Shown: positions 1 through 7,230 of the stretch, one piece after another
Layout of the letters: each line of letters starts with the position of its first letter
How positions within the stretch are numbered: the stretch's first letter is position 1
Origin: Clostridiaceae bacterium
GTDB taxonomy: Bacteria > Bacillota > Clostridia > Saccharofermentanales > Saccharofermentanaceae
NCBI GenBank assembly: GCA_012729635.1
Contig: JAAYCT010000040.1
Coordinates: forward strand, 1 to 45,893
Length of the DNA: 45,893 nucleotides
Direction of reading: 5' to 3'
Notes under the pieces: model-generated
Database searches by the model: none
The model's input: the letters and a program-made list of their open reading frames with translations, nothing else
Told to the model about the DNA's origin: nothing
Made by a program: the position numbers and the translations under genes

Positions 1-36
1 CGGTCTTTGTATCGTTGAGGCAGGGTTTGTTTGCAT
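1..36 (-). CDS. Possible start of a downstream gene, cut by the window edge
   Basis: Reading the minus strand, an ATG at 36-34 is preceded by AAAGAGG with only three bases between, and the frame stays open to the window edge for 12 codons (starting M-Q-T-N-P-A). It lies about 90 bases downstream of the amino acid permease gene on the same strand, where importers of this kind usually carry the ATPase gene. Twelve residues are too few to recognise a family, so an ABC ATPase is only a guess from position. Confidence 0.25.
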   Translation of the reverse strand, partial: MQTNPASTIQRP

Positions 37-124
37 TGTCCTCTTTTCTCGCGTCCGATTCGAAACTATTCAATTTTCTAGGTGCATATATGTAAATAGT
101 CTATTGACTAATTACCGCTGGACT

Positions 125-820
125 TTAAACCCGGTGGTCGCTGACACTCATTTTTTTCTCGAGCCGATTCGCGAAAAACGTCAGGATCGACGTCATCAGC
201 AAATAGAACCCGGCGGCGATCAAGAGCATTTCCATCACGCGGAAGTTCGATGAACCCATCTGCCGCGCATGAAGCAAAAGCTCGGGAACGGTGACCGCGC
301 TTGCCAGAGAAGAGTCCTTGAGCGCGATGATAAATTGGTTGCCTAAAGGCGGGATCGCCCGCTTGAAGGCTTGCGGAAGAATGATCCGTCGCATCACTTT
401 CCACGGGGTCATACCGAGGGATATTCCGGCTTCCTTTTGTCCGCGATCAATGCCTTGGATCGCGCCCCGGATAATCTCCGCGATATAGGCTCCGTTGTGA
501 ACGCCGAGCGCGATCGCCGCGGATGGGATGCTGTCCAAACGGATGATATGAACCAATCCGTTGTAGATCAGGAGCAACTGCAAAAGAAGCGGGGTGCCCC
601 GGATGATCGAGATATACAGCTTGGACACCGAGCTTATCGGCTTGAACTTCGAGATGCGCATCAATGCGAAGATGATTCCGAGAACCAGCCCGAGCAAGAT
701 TCCGAGAGACGTGATCAACAATGTATACAGCGCCGGTTTTCCGAACCCGGCAGTAATGCTCCCCCATTTGTCGAGCCATTCGATAAACGGGGAGGAAGAA
801 ATCGATAATTCGATCCACAT
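125..820 (-). CDS. Polar amino acid ABC transporter permease (HisM/GlnP type)
   Basis: Membrane permease of a polar amino acid importer, 231 residues, the usual length for the HisM/GlnP family. It has a hydrophobic segment near residues 25-50 and further segments to the C-terminus. The cytoplasmic EAA loop that docks on the ATPase is visible (KEAGISLGMTPWKV followed by RRIILPQA). The start at 820 was preferred over the in-frame ATG at 835 because AGGAGA sits six to seven bases before 820 and lies inside the longer reading. The gene follows the binding-protein gene by about 100 bases on the same strand and probably shares its transcript. The substrate (glutamine, cystine, arginine or other) cannot be told from the sequence. 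Confidence 0.9.
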   Translation of the reverse strand: MWIELSISSSPFIEWLDKWGSITAGFGKPALYTLLITSLGILLGLVLGIIFALMRISKFKPISSVSKLYISIIRGTPLLLQLLLIYNGLVHIIRLDSIPSAAIALGVHNGAYIAEIIRGAIQGIDRGQKEAGISLGMTPWKVMRRIILPQAFKRAIPPLGNQFIIALKDSSLASAVTVPELLLHARQMGSSNFRVMEMLLIAAGFYLLMTSILTFFANRLEKKMSVSDHRV

Positions 821-922
821 GGGTTTTCTCCTCATAAAAATTGAGTAGAAAAGGGCAACGTTTCCGTCGCCCTTTTCTCATGTCATCCAATAAAAACGCA
901 CAGAAATGATCAGGGAACGACA

Positions 923-1717
923 CTATTTGATTGTGATATCCGCTCCCTCGTGCCATTTTTCGCTGATCGCACGCAGACTTCCGTCCTTGTGCATCGCGTC
1001 CAATATTTTATTCAGCTCCGCGAGAAGCTCCGGATCGTTCTTGTTGACGGCAATCGCCATCTCTTCCAAACGGAGGATCTCTCCGCACAACTCAAGGTTT
1101 TCTCCGCCCGCGATTTCACGCATGGCGCCCAAAGCGACCAGTCGGTCGGTGATGACGCCGTCGATACGTCCGTTGATCAGGTCCATCAGGGTCGCGTTGT
1201 CGTCCTGATAGAGCTTAGCGGTTGCTCCGAGCGCCTCGGCGTCACCGACAAAGTTGGTGCCGGTCGCAACACCGATTTCCTTACCGGCCATCTGGCTCGG
1301 ATCGGTGATGCCGGAATCCGCGCGTACGATCAGCTGGGCTCCGGAATAATAGTACGGAGTCGTAAAGTTGACGACTTCCAGTCGTTCGTCGGTGATTGCC
1401 ATACTGCCGAGAATCCCGTCGAAGCGTCCGCTTCGAAGACCCTCAATCAAGCCGTCCCAGTCACTCGTTACATAATTGAGCTCGACGCCCATTCTCTTGG
1501 CGATCTCCGCTCCGGTATCGACGTCGAAGCCGACGACCGATCCGTCTTCACCGATGAAGTTGAACGGGGGATATCCGCCGCTTCCGACCACGGTCAATTT
1601 ACCTGCTTTTTTTACTCTCTCTAAACTGTCTTTTTCGCTGTTCGGGCCACAACCGGCCAAAACAAATGATGCCGTAATTACCAGCGCAATTACGGCAACC
1701 AGTACTCTAAATTTCAT
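923..1717 (-). CDS. Extracellular amino acid-binding lipoprotein (SBP family 3)
   Basis: Solute-binding protein that catches an amino acid outside the cell and passes it to the permease downstream. It is 264 residues long. The N-terminus has a lysine, a hydrophobic stretch and the lipobox LAGC, so it should be lipid-anchored. Family 3 features follow: GKLTVVGSGGYPPFNF, GFDVDTGAEIAKRMG, and the SDWDGLIEGLRSGRFDGILG region. The start at 1717 has AAGGAG eight bases upstream; a longer reading to 1744 has no comparable site and would spoil the signal peptide. A sigmaA-like promoter lies at 1778-1806. It heads the importer transcript. Ligand not assigned. Confidence 0.93.
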   Translation of the reverse strand: MKFRVLVAVIALVITASFVLAGCGPNSEKDSLERVKKAGKLTVVGSGGYPPFNFIGEDGSVVGFDVDTGAEIAKRMGVELNYVTSDWDGLIEGLRSGRFDGILGSMAITDERLEVVNFTTPYYYSGAQLIVRADSGITDPSQMAGKEIGVATGTNFVGDAEALGATAKLYQDDNATLMDLINGRIDGVITDRLVALGAMREIAGGENLELCGEILRLEEMAIAVNKNDPELLAELNKILDAMHKDGSLRAISEKWHEGADITIK

Positions 1718-1777
1718 CAAAAAACTCCTTTCATATCTCAGCACAATCCGTTATTCGCGTTTTTGTCTGACTAAAAT

Positions 1778-1806
1778 AGGGTACACGAAAAACGATCTCA
1801 CGTCAA
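1778..1806 (-). promoter_or_regulatory. Predicted promoter of the amino acid importer
   Basis: On the minus strand TTGACG (1806-1801) and TACCCT (1783-1778) are separated by exactly 17 bases and stand about 60 bases before the binding-protein start. The -10 box matches the consensus at only three positions. The rest of the 1745-2045 divergent region shows only a weak plus-strand candidate (TTGCGC at 1923, TAGAAT at 1947) for the next gene. Confidence 0.45.
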
Positions 1807-2045
1807 GAAAGCATCAAATTATAAAATATATACTGATGATTATTTATTCGATGATCCGTTCTGTTTTTCGGAAGAAAAACATTGCGGCGGGACCTCGATT
1901 TTTATCGCTTTTTCACGGAGCCTTGCGCTTTTGCCTCGGTGGCATATAGAATATACTCAGCATCCGGTCAATCCATAAAACGAAAGCCAATTTTTTCGAG
2001 ATTTTAGCGTAACACGCGACAGGAGAGCGGAGAAGGGGCCGAATC

Positions 2046-2582
2046 ATGTTGACGCAAACCGAACGACGGGACGTAAAAGAAAAGGTTTTTTCGATGCTGG
2101 ATCGAGCCGGGATCGCGATCACGGAGGCGGAAGCGGACGAAATGGAGATCGCGGAATACGGCATGGATCGTTGGGCCGAGATCGGGCTTCAAATTCTGGT
2201 ATATGTGAACACCGATCGATGTTGTGCCAAGGAACTGGTTCTGTTACCGAATCAGATCTGTCCCGAGCACCGTCATCCGCCGATGCCCGGAAGTCCCGGC
2301 AAAGAGGAGACCTTCCGGTGTCGTTACGGAGATGTCTTTTTGTATGTGCCCGGAGAGCGAACTCCCGACCCCAAGGGACGCGTTCCGGAGGATAAAGCAG
2401 CGTTTTTTACCGTTTGGCACGAGATCGTTCTTCGACCGGGCGAGCAATATACGCTGATGCCCGACACACTCCACTGGTTTCAGGCGGGTCCCGAAGGCGC
2501 GATTGTTTCCGAATTCTCGACCCAAAGCCACGATGAGACCGATGTCTTTACCGACCCGGAAATCATCCGGGTGCCGGAGTAG
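2046..2582 (+). CDS. D-lyxose ketol-isomerase-like cupin
   Basis: Cytoplasmic sugar isomerase of the D-lyxose isomerase family, 178 residues, the expected size for these single-domain cupins. Family knowledge: they interconvert D-lyxose and D-xylulose (and often D-mannose and D-fructose) with a bound divalent metal. The metal set is visible as H75-x-H77 in CPEHRHPP, glutamate at 87/88 in GKEETF and H143 in MPDTLHWF. The ATG at 2046 has a purine-rich AAGGGG about nine bases upstream. No other sugar genes stand next to it, so the pathway context is missing. The actual substrate is uncertain. Confidence 0.85.
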   Translation: MLTQTERRDVKEKVFSMLDRAGIAITEAEADEMEIAEYGMDRWAEIGLQILVYVNTDRCCAKELVLLPNQICPEHRHPPMPGSPGKEETFRCRYGDVFLYVPGERTPDPKGRVPEDKAAFFTVWHEIVLRPGEQYTLMPDTLHWFQAGPEGAIVSEFSTQSHDETDVFTDPEIIRVPE

Positions 2583-2756
2583 TAATAATCCATGCATCAG
2601 GCAGTCAAACGACTTCTGAGAATCCGGTCGTTCCCGAACCCTGCCTTTTGAGTGCTTTGTTTGGAAAATCCGTGCAGACCGAGCCTTTTTGCGGCGCAGA
2701 GACAAGACTTTTTATCCGCTTCTCGAAACTAGGTGAAACGCCCGACTCTTTCCCCG

Positions 2757-2785
2757 TTGACTTCCGCTTTTCGAGGTGCGATAAT
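2757..2785 (+). promoter_or_regulatory. Predicted promoter of the short leader ORF
   Basis: TTGACT (2757-2762) and GATAAT (2780-2785) are 17 bases apart, a good sigmaA-type match. It stands 39 bases before the short ORF at 2825 and its strong ribosome binding site. No other gene lies in 2583-2824. Confidence 0.5.
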
Positions 2786-2824
2786 CCAATTGAAATTCAT
2801 TGAAAAGGAGGTGAGAGGTACGGT

Positions 2825-3022
2825 ATGGCGATTCGTGAAGTTCCGGGCGATCGGTTTATAAAGTTCGAGCACGTGGTTCACGGCTTTGCGTATGATGTTA
2901 CGCGTACAAGGGCTCATTGCGCCCTTTTACCGGTGAAATGCGCCGGTTTTGAGTGCGCAAGGGATCATTCCGCCCTTTTTTCCCGCTTTTTAGGCCTCTC
3001 GCCGATCCGCATTCCCGCATGA
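2825..3022 (+). CDS. Short ORF, 65 codons, possible leader peptide
   Basis: A 65-residue reading frame with an AAGGAGGTGAGAGG ribosome binding region directly upstream and a sigmaA-like promoter at 2757. The first 28 or so residues look protein-like (starting MAIREVPGDRFIKFEH), but the second half runs through three short hairpins and reads as low-quality protein rich in Arg, Cys and His. No family is recognised. It ends just where the extended -10 promoter of the ABC-2 exporter operon begins. It could be a regulatory leader peptide for that operon, the remnant of a gene, or chance coding in a structured leader. Evidence for translation is the RBS and promoter only. Confidence 0.35.
   Translation: MAIREVPGDRFIKFEHVVHGFAYDVTRTRAHCALLPVKCAGFECARDHSALFSRFLGLSPIRIPA
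2908..2981 (+). terminator. Three tandem hairpins with T-tails
   Basis: Three short stem-loops follow each other: AAGGGC/GCCCTT (2908-2926), ACCGG/CCGGT (2929-2947) and AAGGG/CCCTT (2959-2977), each running into T residues; the last has six. The first and third are near copies of each other. Each alone is a weak terminator; together they look like an attenuation or termination region inside the short ORF. Confidence 0.45.
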
Positions 3023-3028
3023 TATAAT
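3020..3028 (+). promoter_or_regulatory. Extended -10 promoter of the ABC-2 exporter
   Basis: TGATATAAT, a perfect TGnTATAAT extended -10. No convincing -35 is present, which extended -10 promoters can do without. Transcription would begin about 3035, some 12 bases before an intrinsic terminator and 80 bases before the exporter start. Confidence 0.6.
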
Positions 3029-3046
3029 GCCTGAATTTGTGTGTTG

Positions 3047-3081
3047 CCCGGGGAGACGCCAAGCGGAACCCCGGGTTTTTT
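3047..3081 (+). terminator. Intrinsic terminator inside the exporter leader
   Basis: CCCGGGG (3047-3053) pairs perfectly with CCCCGGG (3069-3075) over a 15-base loop and is followed by six T. It sits between the promoter at 3020 and the ATG at 3115, so most transcripts should stop here unless terminator formation is prevented. It could also end the transcript from upstream, but its position after a strong promoter suggests attenuation. Confidence 0.65.
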
Positions 3082-3114
3082 ATGCCCGGATCAACATTTA
3101 GGAGCATAACACAT

Positions 3115-3882
3115 ATGTACAAGTATTACGTGACCGCGCGGATGTCCGCGCAAGAACAGACGAACGGCGGAATCCTCTATTCTCTGCCGACCGTTATTCT
3201 CAAAATATGCACGCTGATCCCGCTCCTTTTTCTGTGGAAGACGATCATGAACGCCGGCGCGAAGGTCGAAATGAGCCTTCCGCAGATGATGACGTATACG
3301 TTTTTGAGTTCGATTCTGTCGGATATGCTGGTCGTCAAGACGCCGGCAACGGGGTGGCTTTCGGAGGGCGTCCTGCTTCGGTTGTACGGACGGCCGTTTT
3401 CGGTTCTCGGTCAGCTGGTGGCACAGACCGCGGGCGGCTGGGTTCCGATGCTTTTGATGTACTCCGTGCCGGTGCTTTTTCTGGCGCCGCTTCTGGGCGT
3501 GCGGCTGATTCCGGCGTCCCCGGCGTTCTTCTTAAGCCTTCCGCTTTGCGTTTCGCTGGGGTTCGCGGTCGACTTTCTTTTCGCGTGCCTTTCGATCCGC
3601 ATACGAAACTTCAGTTGGCTGATCGACCGGGTTCGGGGGGCGATCGTCGTTATTCTTTCGGGAACGATTATTCCGATCCGCTTCCTGCCGTTCGGAATCG
3701 CGACGGTCATGAAGTATCAGCCGTTTGCCGCGCTGGGCGGCTCGCCGCTCAGTATTTTTGTCGGGGCTGGGGACGTCAGGGAAATCCTGATCCTACAGAT
3801 CGCATGGAACCTCGTTCTCTGGCCGGCGGCGCTTTTCGCGTTTCATAAATCGCAGGAACGGATGGTGAGCTATGGTGGATAA
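3115..3882 (+). CDS. ABC-2 type exporter permease (COG4587-like)
   Basis: Integral membrane subunit of a three-gene exporter, 255 residues with about six hydrophobic segments. It pairs with a second, different permease and an ATPase downstream; this set corresponds to the COG4587/COG3694/COG4586 group. From family knowledge a cyanobacterial set of this type was linked to methyl viologen export, so export of a toxic organic cation or drug is a fair but unproven reading. The ATG at 3115 was chosen because AGGAG lies ten bases upstream; the frame is open further upstream only through the leader terminator. The stop overlaps the next gene by 11 bases, indicating translational coupling. Confidence 0.8.
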   Translation: MYKYYVTARMSAQEQTNGGILYSLPTVILKICTLIPLLFLWKTIMNAGAKVEMSLPQMMTYTFLSSILSDMLVVKTPATGWLSEGVLLRLYGRPFSVLGQLVAQTAGGWVPMLLMYSVPVLFLAPLLGVRLIPASPAFFLSLPLCVSLGFAVDFLFACLSIRIRNFSWLIDRVRGAIVVILSGTIIPIRFLPFGIATVMKYQPFAALGGSPLSIFVGAGDVREILILQIAWNLVLWPAALFAFHKSQERMVSYGG

Positions 3883-4720
3883 ATTGACGATCCGGCGTAT
3901 TCTCGGCCTGTACGGGATCGCCGCAAAGATGGATCTTTTCTGGCTCCTTCGGGACACCAAGTATGCGCTTGCCGCGATCATTGCGGATCTCATCGCCAAT
4001 TTGGCGACGGTATCGTCCGTGTTTCTGATCTCGGTGCGCTTCGGCGGCATCGGCGGCATGAGCCCGGACGAGGTGTTGTTTATGATGGCGTACTCGACGA
4101 TGATCACCGGGATCTTCATCCTGTTCGGAGCGGCGAATAATTTTCACATCTCCAGGATCATCGGACGCGGCCAACTGGAGCACCTCTTCATTCAGCCGAT
4201 CCCGCTGAAGGCGCAATTGGCGACGATGGGATTTGCTCCGTTTACCGGTGCGATCAACTTTGTTGTCGGAATCGCGCTACTGGTCGTCGCGGCGATACGG
4301 CTCCGGATCCGGGTGACACCGTTGTGGACCATTCTTCTTGTTGCTTTTCTTCTCGCGACGATGGTGACGATCATCGCCCGGGCGTATCTGGTATCGACAC
4401 TGGCGTTCTACGCGCCCGTCGCGGCGGAGGAGATCTCGACCAAAGCGATCGAAGGGACGTGGCTTCTGAGCACCTTCCCGCTCTCGGGTATGCCGGCGTT
4501 TGTTCAGATCCCGCTTCTGACGATCCTGCCCGAAGGCCTGATGGCCTGGTTTCCGGCGCTGTGTCTGCTCGGACGCCCGCCCCTGGGTCTGGGCTCCTGT
4601 TACCCGATGCTTTATGCAATAATACTGGCGGTCTTTGCGGCCGCGATTTTTCGGAAAGGAATGAAATACTATGTTACAAGAGGATCGAACCGATATCTTC
4701 CGTACGGCTTCCGCCGTTAG
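3872..4720 (+). CDS. ABC-2 type exporter permease (COG3694/DUF990-like)
   Basis: Second membrane subunit of the exporter, 282 residues with six predicted hydrophobic segments. The region FGAANNFHISRIIGRGQLEH followed by LFIQPIPL is typical of the family: a cytoplasmic Arg/Gly loop before a conserved Pro-rich turn. It begins 11 bases before the previous permease ends and overlaps the ATPase start by 50 bases, so all three are made from one message in coupled fashion. Two unlike permeases with one ATPase suggest a heterodimeric membrane channel. Substrate unknown. Confidence 0.8.
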   Translation: MVDKLTIRRILGLYGIAAKMDLFWLLRDTKYALAAIIADLIANLATVSSVFLISVRFGGIGGMSPDEVLFMMAYSTMITGIFILFGAANNFHISRIIGRGQLEHLFIQPIPLKAQLATMGFAPFTGAINFVVGIALLVVAAIRLRIRVTPLWTILLVAFLLATMVTIIARAYLVSTLAFYAPVAAEEISTKAIEGTWLLSTFPLSGMPAFVQIPLLTILPEGLMAWFPALCLLGRPPLGLGSCYPMLYAIILAVFAAAIFRKGMKYYVTRGSNRYLPYGFRR

Positions 4721-5684
4721 TCTCCGCCATGTCACGAAGGAGTTCCTCCAGTGGCAGCGCGACAACACCGGAAAGGGCATGATCCGGAATTTATTGAAGC
4801 CCGAAAAGAAAACAATCACTGCGCTCGGGGATGTCTCCTTCGGGATCGAAAAAGGCGAGTTCGTCGCCTACGCCGGACCGAACGGTGCGGGAAAAAGCAC
4901 AACCATGAAGCTTTTATCCGGGATGCTTCTGCCGACCGCGGGCGACATCTCCGTCCTCGGTATGTCCCCGAAGAAGGAACGCCGCGCGCTGATGCACCGG
5001 CTCGGCGTGCTTTTCGGGAACCGGACCGAGTTGTGGTGGGACCATCCGGTCATCCGGAGCTTCGAATGGAAAAAGGTCGTCTGGAACATTCCGGAGGACG
5101 AGTACCGTAAAAATCTTCGGATCGTCACCGAGCTTCTCGATCTGAAGGATCTATTGAAGACCTTCACCCGCGAGCTCTCTTTAGGTCAGCGGATGCGCGC
5201 CGACCTGGCGATGCTCCTTCTGCACTCGCCGGAGCTGATTCTCCTCGACGAGCCGACGCTCGGGCTCGACGTCGTTGCCAAGCGCCGGATGATCGACTTT
5301 TTAAAGAGGATCAATCGCGAAAACGGCGTCACGGTCGTCGTCACGAGCCACGACATGGACGACTTAGAGGAGATGGCGCATCGCATCCTGATGATCTCCG
5401 GAGGTAAAATCGCCTACGACGGCGACTTTGACGGCCTTCGAAAAATCACGGGCAATCTGACCCGGGTCGTCATCACGATGCAAGACGAGTCCGTTCCGGA
5501 CCTCCGGAACTCCACGCTCCTTTCTTCGCAAAACGGCGTCCACGAATTTGAGACGGACCTCCGCGGCTCCTCGGTCAAGAAACTGATGAAATATCTTTCG
5601 GAAGTCGACGGTATCGCCGATGTCGAGATCAAAAAAGCCCCGATCGAACAGGTGATCGCACGGCTTTATGATGAGTGGAGGTAG
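4671..5684 (+). CDS. ABC-2 exporter ATP-binding protein (COG4586-like)
   Basis: ATPase that drives the two permeases upstream, 337 residues. Motifs in order: Walker A GPNGAGKST near residue 70, an ABC signature in the variant form LSLGQRMR, Walker B LILLDEPTLGLD and the switch histidine in TSHDMDD. The signature with LGQ in place of the usual SGGQ is typical of the COG4586 subgroup. A C-terminal extension of about 80 residues after the nucleotide-binding fold is also usual. The ATG at 4671 has AAAGGA upstream and lies inside the preceding permease gene. The transcript ends at the long hairpin at 5750. Confidence 0.88.
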   Translation: MLQEDRTDIFRTASAVSLRHVTKEFLQWQRDNTGKGMIRNLLKPEKKTITALGDVSFGIEKGEFVAYAGPNGAGKSTTMKLLSGMLLPTAGDISVLGMSPKKERRALMHRLGVLFGNRTELWWDHPVIRSFEWKKVVWNIPEDEYRKNLRIVTELLDLKDLLKTFTRELSLGQRMRADLAMLLLHSPELILLDEPTLGLDVVAKRRMIDFLKRINRENGVTVVVTSHDMDDLEEMAHRILMISGGKIAYDGDFDGLRKITGNLTRVVITMQDESVPDLRNSTLLSSQNGVHEFETDLRGSSVKKLMKYLSEVDGIADVEIKKAPIEQVIARLYDEWR

Positions 5685-5749
5685 AAATCCGAATCGCGAA
5701 CCGTAATCAATCGAATCGGATTATCGTTTAGCATGTCCAAGTCTTATGA

Positions 5750-5786
5750 AAATCGATCCGATCCGTAATCCGGATCGGATCGATTT
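5750..5786 (+). terminator. Perfect 16-bp stem hairpin, terminator of the exporter operon
   Basis: AAATCGATCCGATCCG (5750-5765) and its exact reverse complement (5771-5786) enclose a five-base loop. The stem contains four GATC sites. The T tract is part of the stem base (GATTT, then CTGTT), so it is a somewhat weak terminator in the plus direction; on the minus strand it ends in TTTTC, so it may work both ways. The rest of 5687-5932 shows no gene. Confidence 0.6.
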
Positions 5787-5932
5787 CTGTTAAAATGAAT
5801 TTACTTATATTTCATTTCAAGCGTATACGCATCGTTTTTTCGACGGATAAGACCGGTGCCTCGCAGACAAGGATAAACACACGAGCGTGAACACGACTCT
5901 TTTGAACGTTATAAATATTCATCAGAAAACTA

Positions 5933-5961
5933 TTGACGTACATATGAACGCGTGATATGAT
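5933..5961 (+). promoter_or_regulatory. Predicted promoter of the DUF1836-NfeD-flotillin genes
   Basis: TTGACG (5933-5938) and TATGAT (5956-5961) are exactly 17 bases apart; the -10 is preceded by TGA, giving a partial extended -10. It is among the best sigmaA-type promoters in the window and lies 31 bases before the DUF1836 start codon. Confidence 0.65.
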
Positions 5962-5992
5962 GTCTTCATGATGATTGAAAGGAGGGTAAGGA

Positions 5993-6547
5993 ATGATACC
6001 CGGAACGGTAATACCGGAGAGCGGAGAGCAAAGAATCCCGGGGGTTGGTTTTTTGAACGGAATCTTCGCCGCTACGTCCGTCTTGATGCTTTCGCAGGTG
6101 CGGGAAATGACGGGACTGGACACATCCGCTCTTCAAAATTGGGTAAAGCGAGGCTGGGTAAGTCCGCCCGTGAACAGAGGGTACAATATCGATCAGGTCG
6201 CGAGAATTCTGATTATCAACATGCTTCGGGATGCTTTTCAACTGGAGCAGATAGCGTTCCTTCTGTCTTACGTCAACGGCTCCGTTTTCGACCGATCCGA
6301 CGACATCATCCCGGAGTCTCAACTCTATGAGTACATCTGCCTTCTGATTTCCCGATATGATAAGCAAAGTGTCGGGGATGAAGAATCGCTCCAAGCGTGC
6401 ATCGATGAAGTGACGAAGAACTATGTCGAAACGATTCCCGGCGCACGTGATCGATTGAAGGCGGCTTTGAGGATCATCATTATGGCCGACCGGTGCATCA
6501 TAATTAAAAAAAGAGCGGAAGCGCTACTGGAAGGTCTAAGGAATTAG
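5993..6547 (+). CDS. DUF1836 family MerR-like DNA-binding protein
   Basis: Small probable regulator of 184 residues. A MerR-like helix-turn-helix is visible at about residues 38-75: a helix, then LQNWVKRGWVSPPVNRGYN and a following helix (IDQVARILIINMLRDAF), which fits the DUF1836 family of Firmicutes. The rest is helical, with no ligand-binding domain recognised. AGGAGGGTAAGGA directly precedes the ATG. It stands first in a plus-strand run with the NfeD-like and flotillin genes 40 bases downstream, so it may control them or itself; this is inferred from position only. Its targets are not known. Confidence 0.75.
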   Translation: MIPGTVIPESGEQRIPGVGFLNGIFAATSVLMLSQVREMTGLDTSALQNWVKRGWVSPPVNRGYNIDQVARILIINMLRDAFQLEQIAFLLSYVNGSVFDRSDDIIPESQLYEYICLLISRYDKQSVGDEESLQACIDEVTKNYVETIPGARDRLKAALRIIIMADRCIIIKKRAEALLEGLRN

Positions 6548-6559
6548 TTAATCATCACG

Positions 6560-6574
6560 GACCTCTCTGAGGTC
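6560..6574 (+). other. Small hairpin before the NfeD-like gene
   Basis: GACCTC and GAGGTC form a perfect 6-bp stem with a TCT loop just before the AAAGGAG ribosome binding site of the next gene. There is no T tract, so it is not a terminator; it could be a stability element or a processing site between the regulator and the membrane genes. Confidence 0.3.
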
Positions 6575-6586
6575 GGAAAGGAGAAA

Positions 6587-7198
6587 ATGATGTTTGATTG
6601 GTGGGAATCATTATCCGTCATCCAGAAAATCTTCGGATATATGGCGATTCCGGGAACCGTTATCATGATTGTTCAGACCGTTCTGGTGATTATCGGTATC
6701 GGCGACGGTGATGCGGACATGGATGCGGACATTGCGGACGGGGATGTTTCGGACGTTTCGGAAGGGCCGGACGGATTAGCGTTAGTCAGCATTCGCGGTG
6801 TCGTTGCATTCTTTGCCGTCGGCGGTTGGACCGGGATTTTGCTTGACGGAATGGGTTTGCACGTCGCGTTGACCATTCTTATTTCCGTCGTTGCCGGAGC
6901 GCTGGCGCTTCTGGCGGTCGGCTACATTCTCAGCGCCACGAGAAAGCTTCAGGATCGAGGGAACATTCAACTGGCAAATGCGGTCGGCAAGACCGCAAAG
7001 GTATACATTACCGTTCCCGAAAACGGGAAAAGCGGAAAGGTGAATCTGACGGTTCAGGGCCGCTTCTCCGAGTTCGATGCCGTTACCCATTCCGGGAAAA
7101 GGCTGGTACCGGGACAAAGCGTGCTCGTGACCGGTCTTGAGGGTGAAAACACACTCGTCGTTTCTTTGCCGGAAGACGAACCGGAAAAACAGTCGTAA
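6587..7198 (+). CDS. NfeD-like membrane protein, flotillin partner
   Basis: Membrane protein of 203 residues with three hydrophobic stretches (about 15-38, 65-90, 92-112) and a C-terminal domain of about 70 residues that looks like the OB-fold of the NfeD family (GKTAKVYITVPENGKSGKV and later GQSVLVTGLEGE). The loop after the first helix is strongly acidic (repeated DADMDADIADGD). NfeD proteins of this kind are typically encoded beside a flotillin, as in the Bacillus YuaF-FloT pair, and this one is 32 bases before such a gene. Two adjacent ATGs (6587 and 6590) could start it; AAAGGAG fits both. Role inferred: organising membrane microdomains with the flotillin. Confidence 0.8.
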   Translation: MMFDWWESLSVIQKIFGYMAIPGTVIMIVQTVLVIIGIGDGDADMDADIADGDVSDVSEGPDGLALVSIRGVVAFFAVGGWTGILLDGMGLHVALTILISVVAGALALLAVGYILSATRKLQDRGNIQLANAVGKTAKVYITVPENGKSGKVNLTVQGRFSEFDAVTHSGKRLVPGQSVLVTGLEGENTLVVSLPEDEPEKQS

Positions 7199-7230
7199 AC
7201 AAACAAGAATAGGAAGAGGAGGATTTATTT

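Noticed and set aside
2908-2981. CRISPR-like repeats
   Set aside because: Only two imperfect copies with a hairpin between them; no regular spacers and no cas genes.
5821-5830. Palindrome GCGTATACGC as an operator
   Set aside because: Ten bases only and about 110 bases before the nearest promoter; could be chance.
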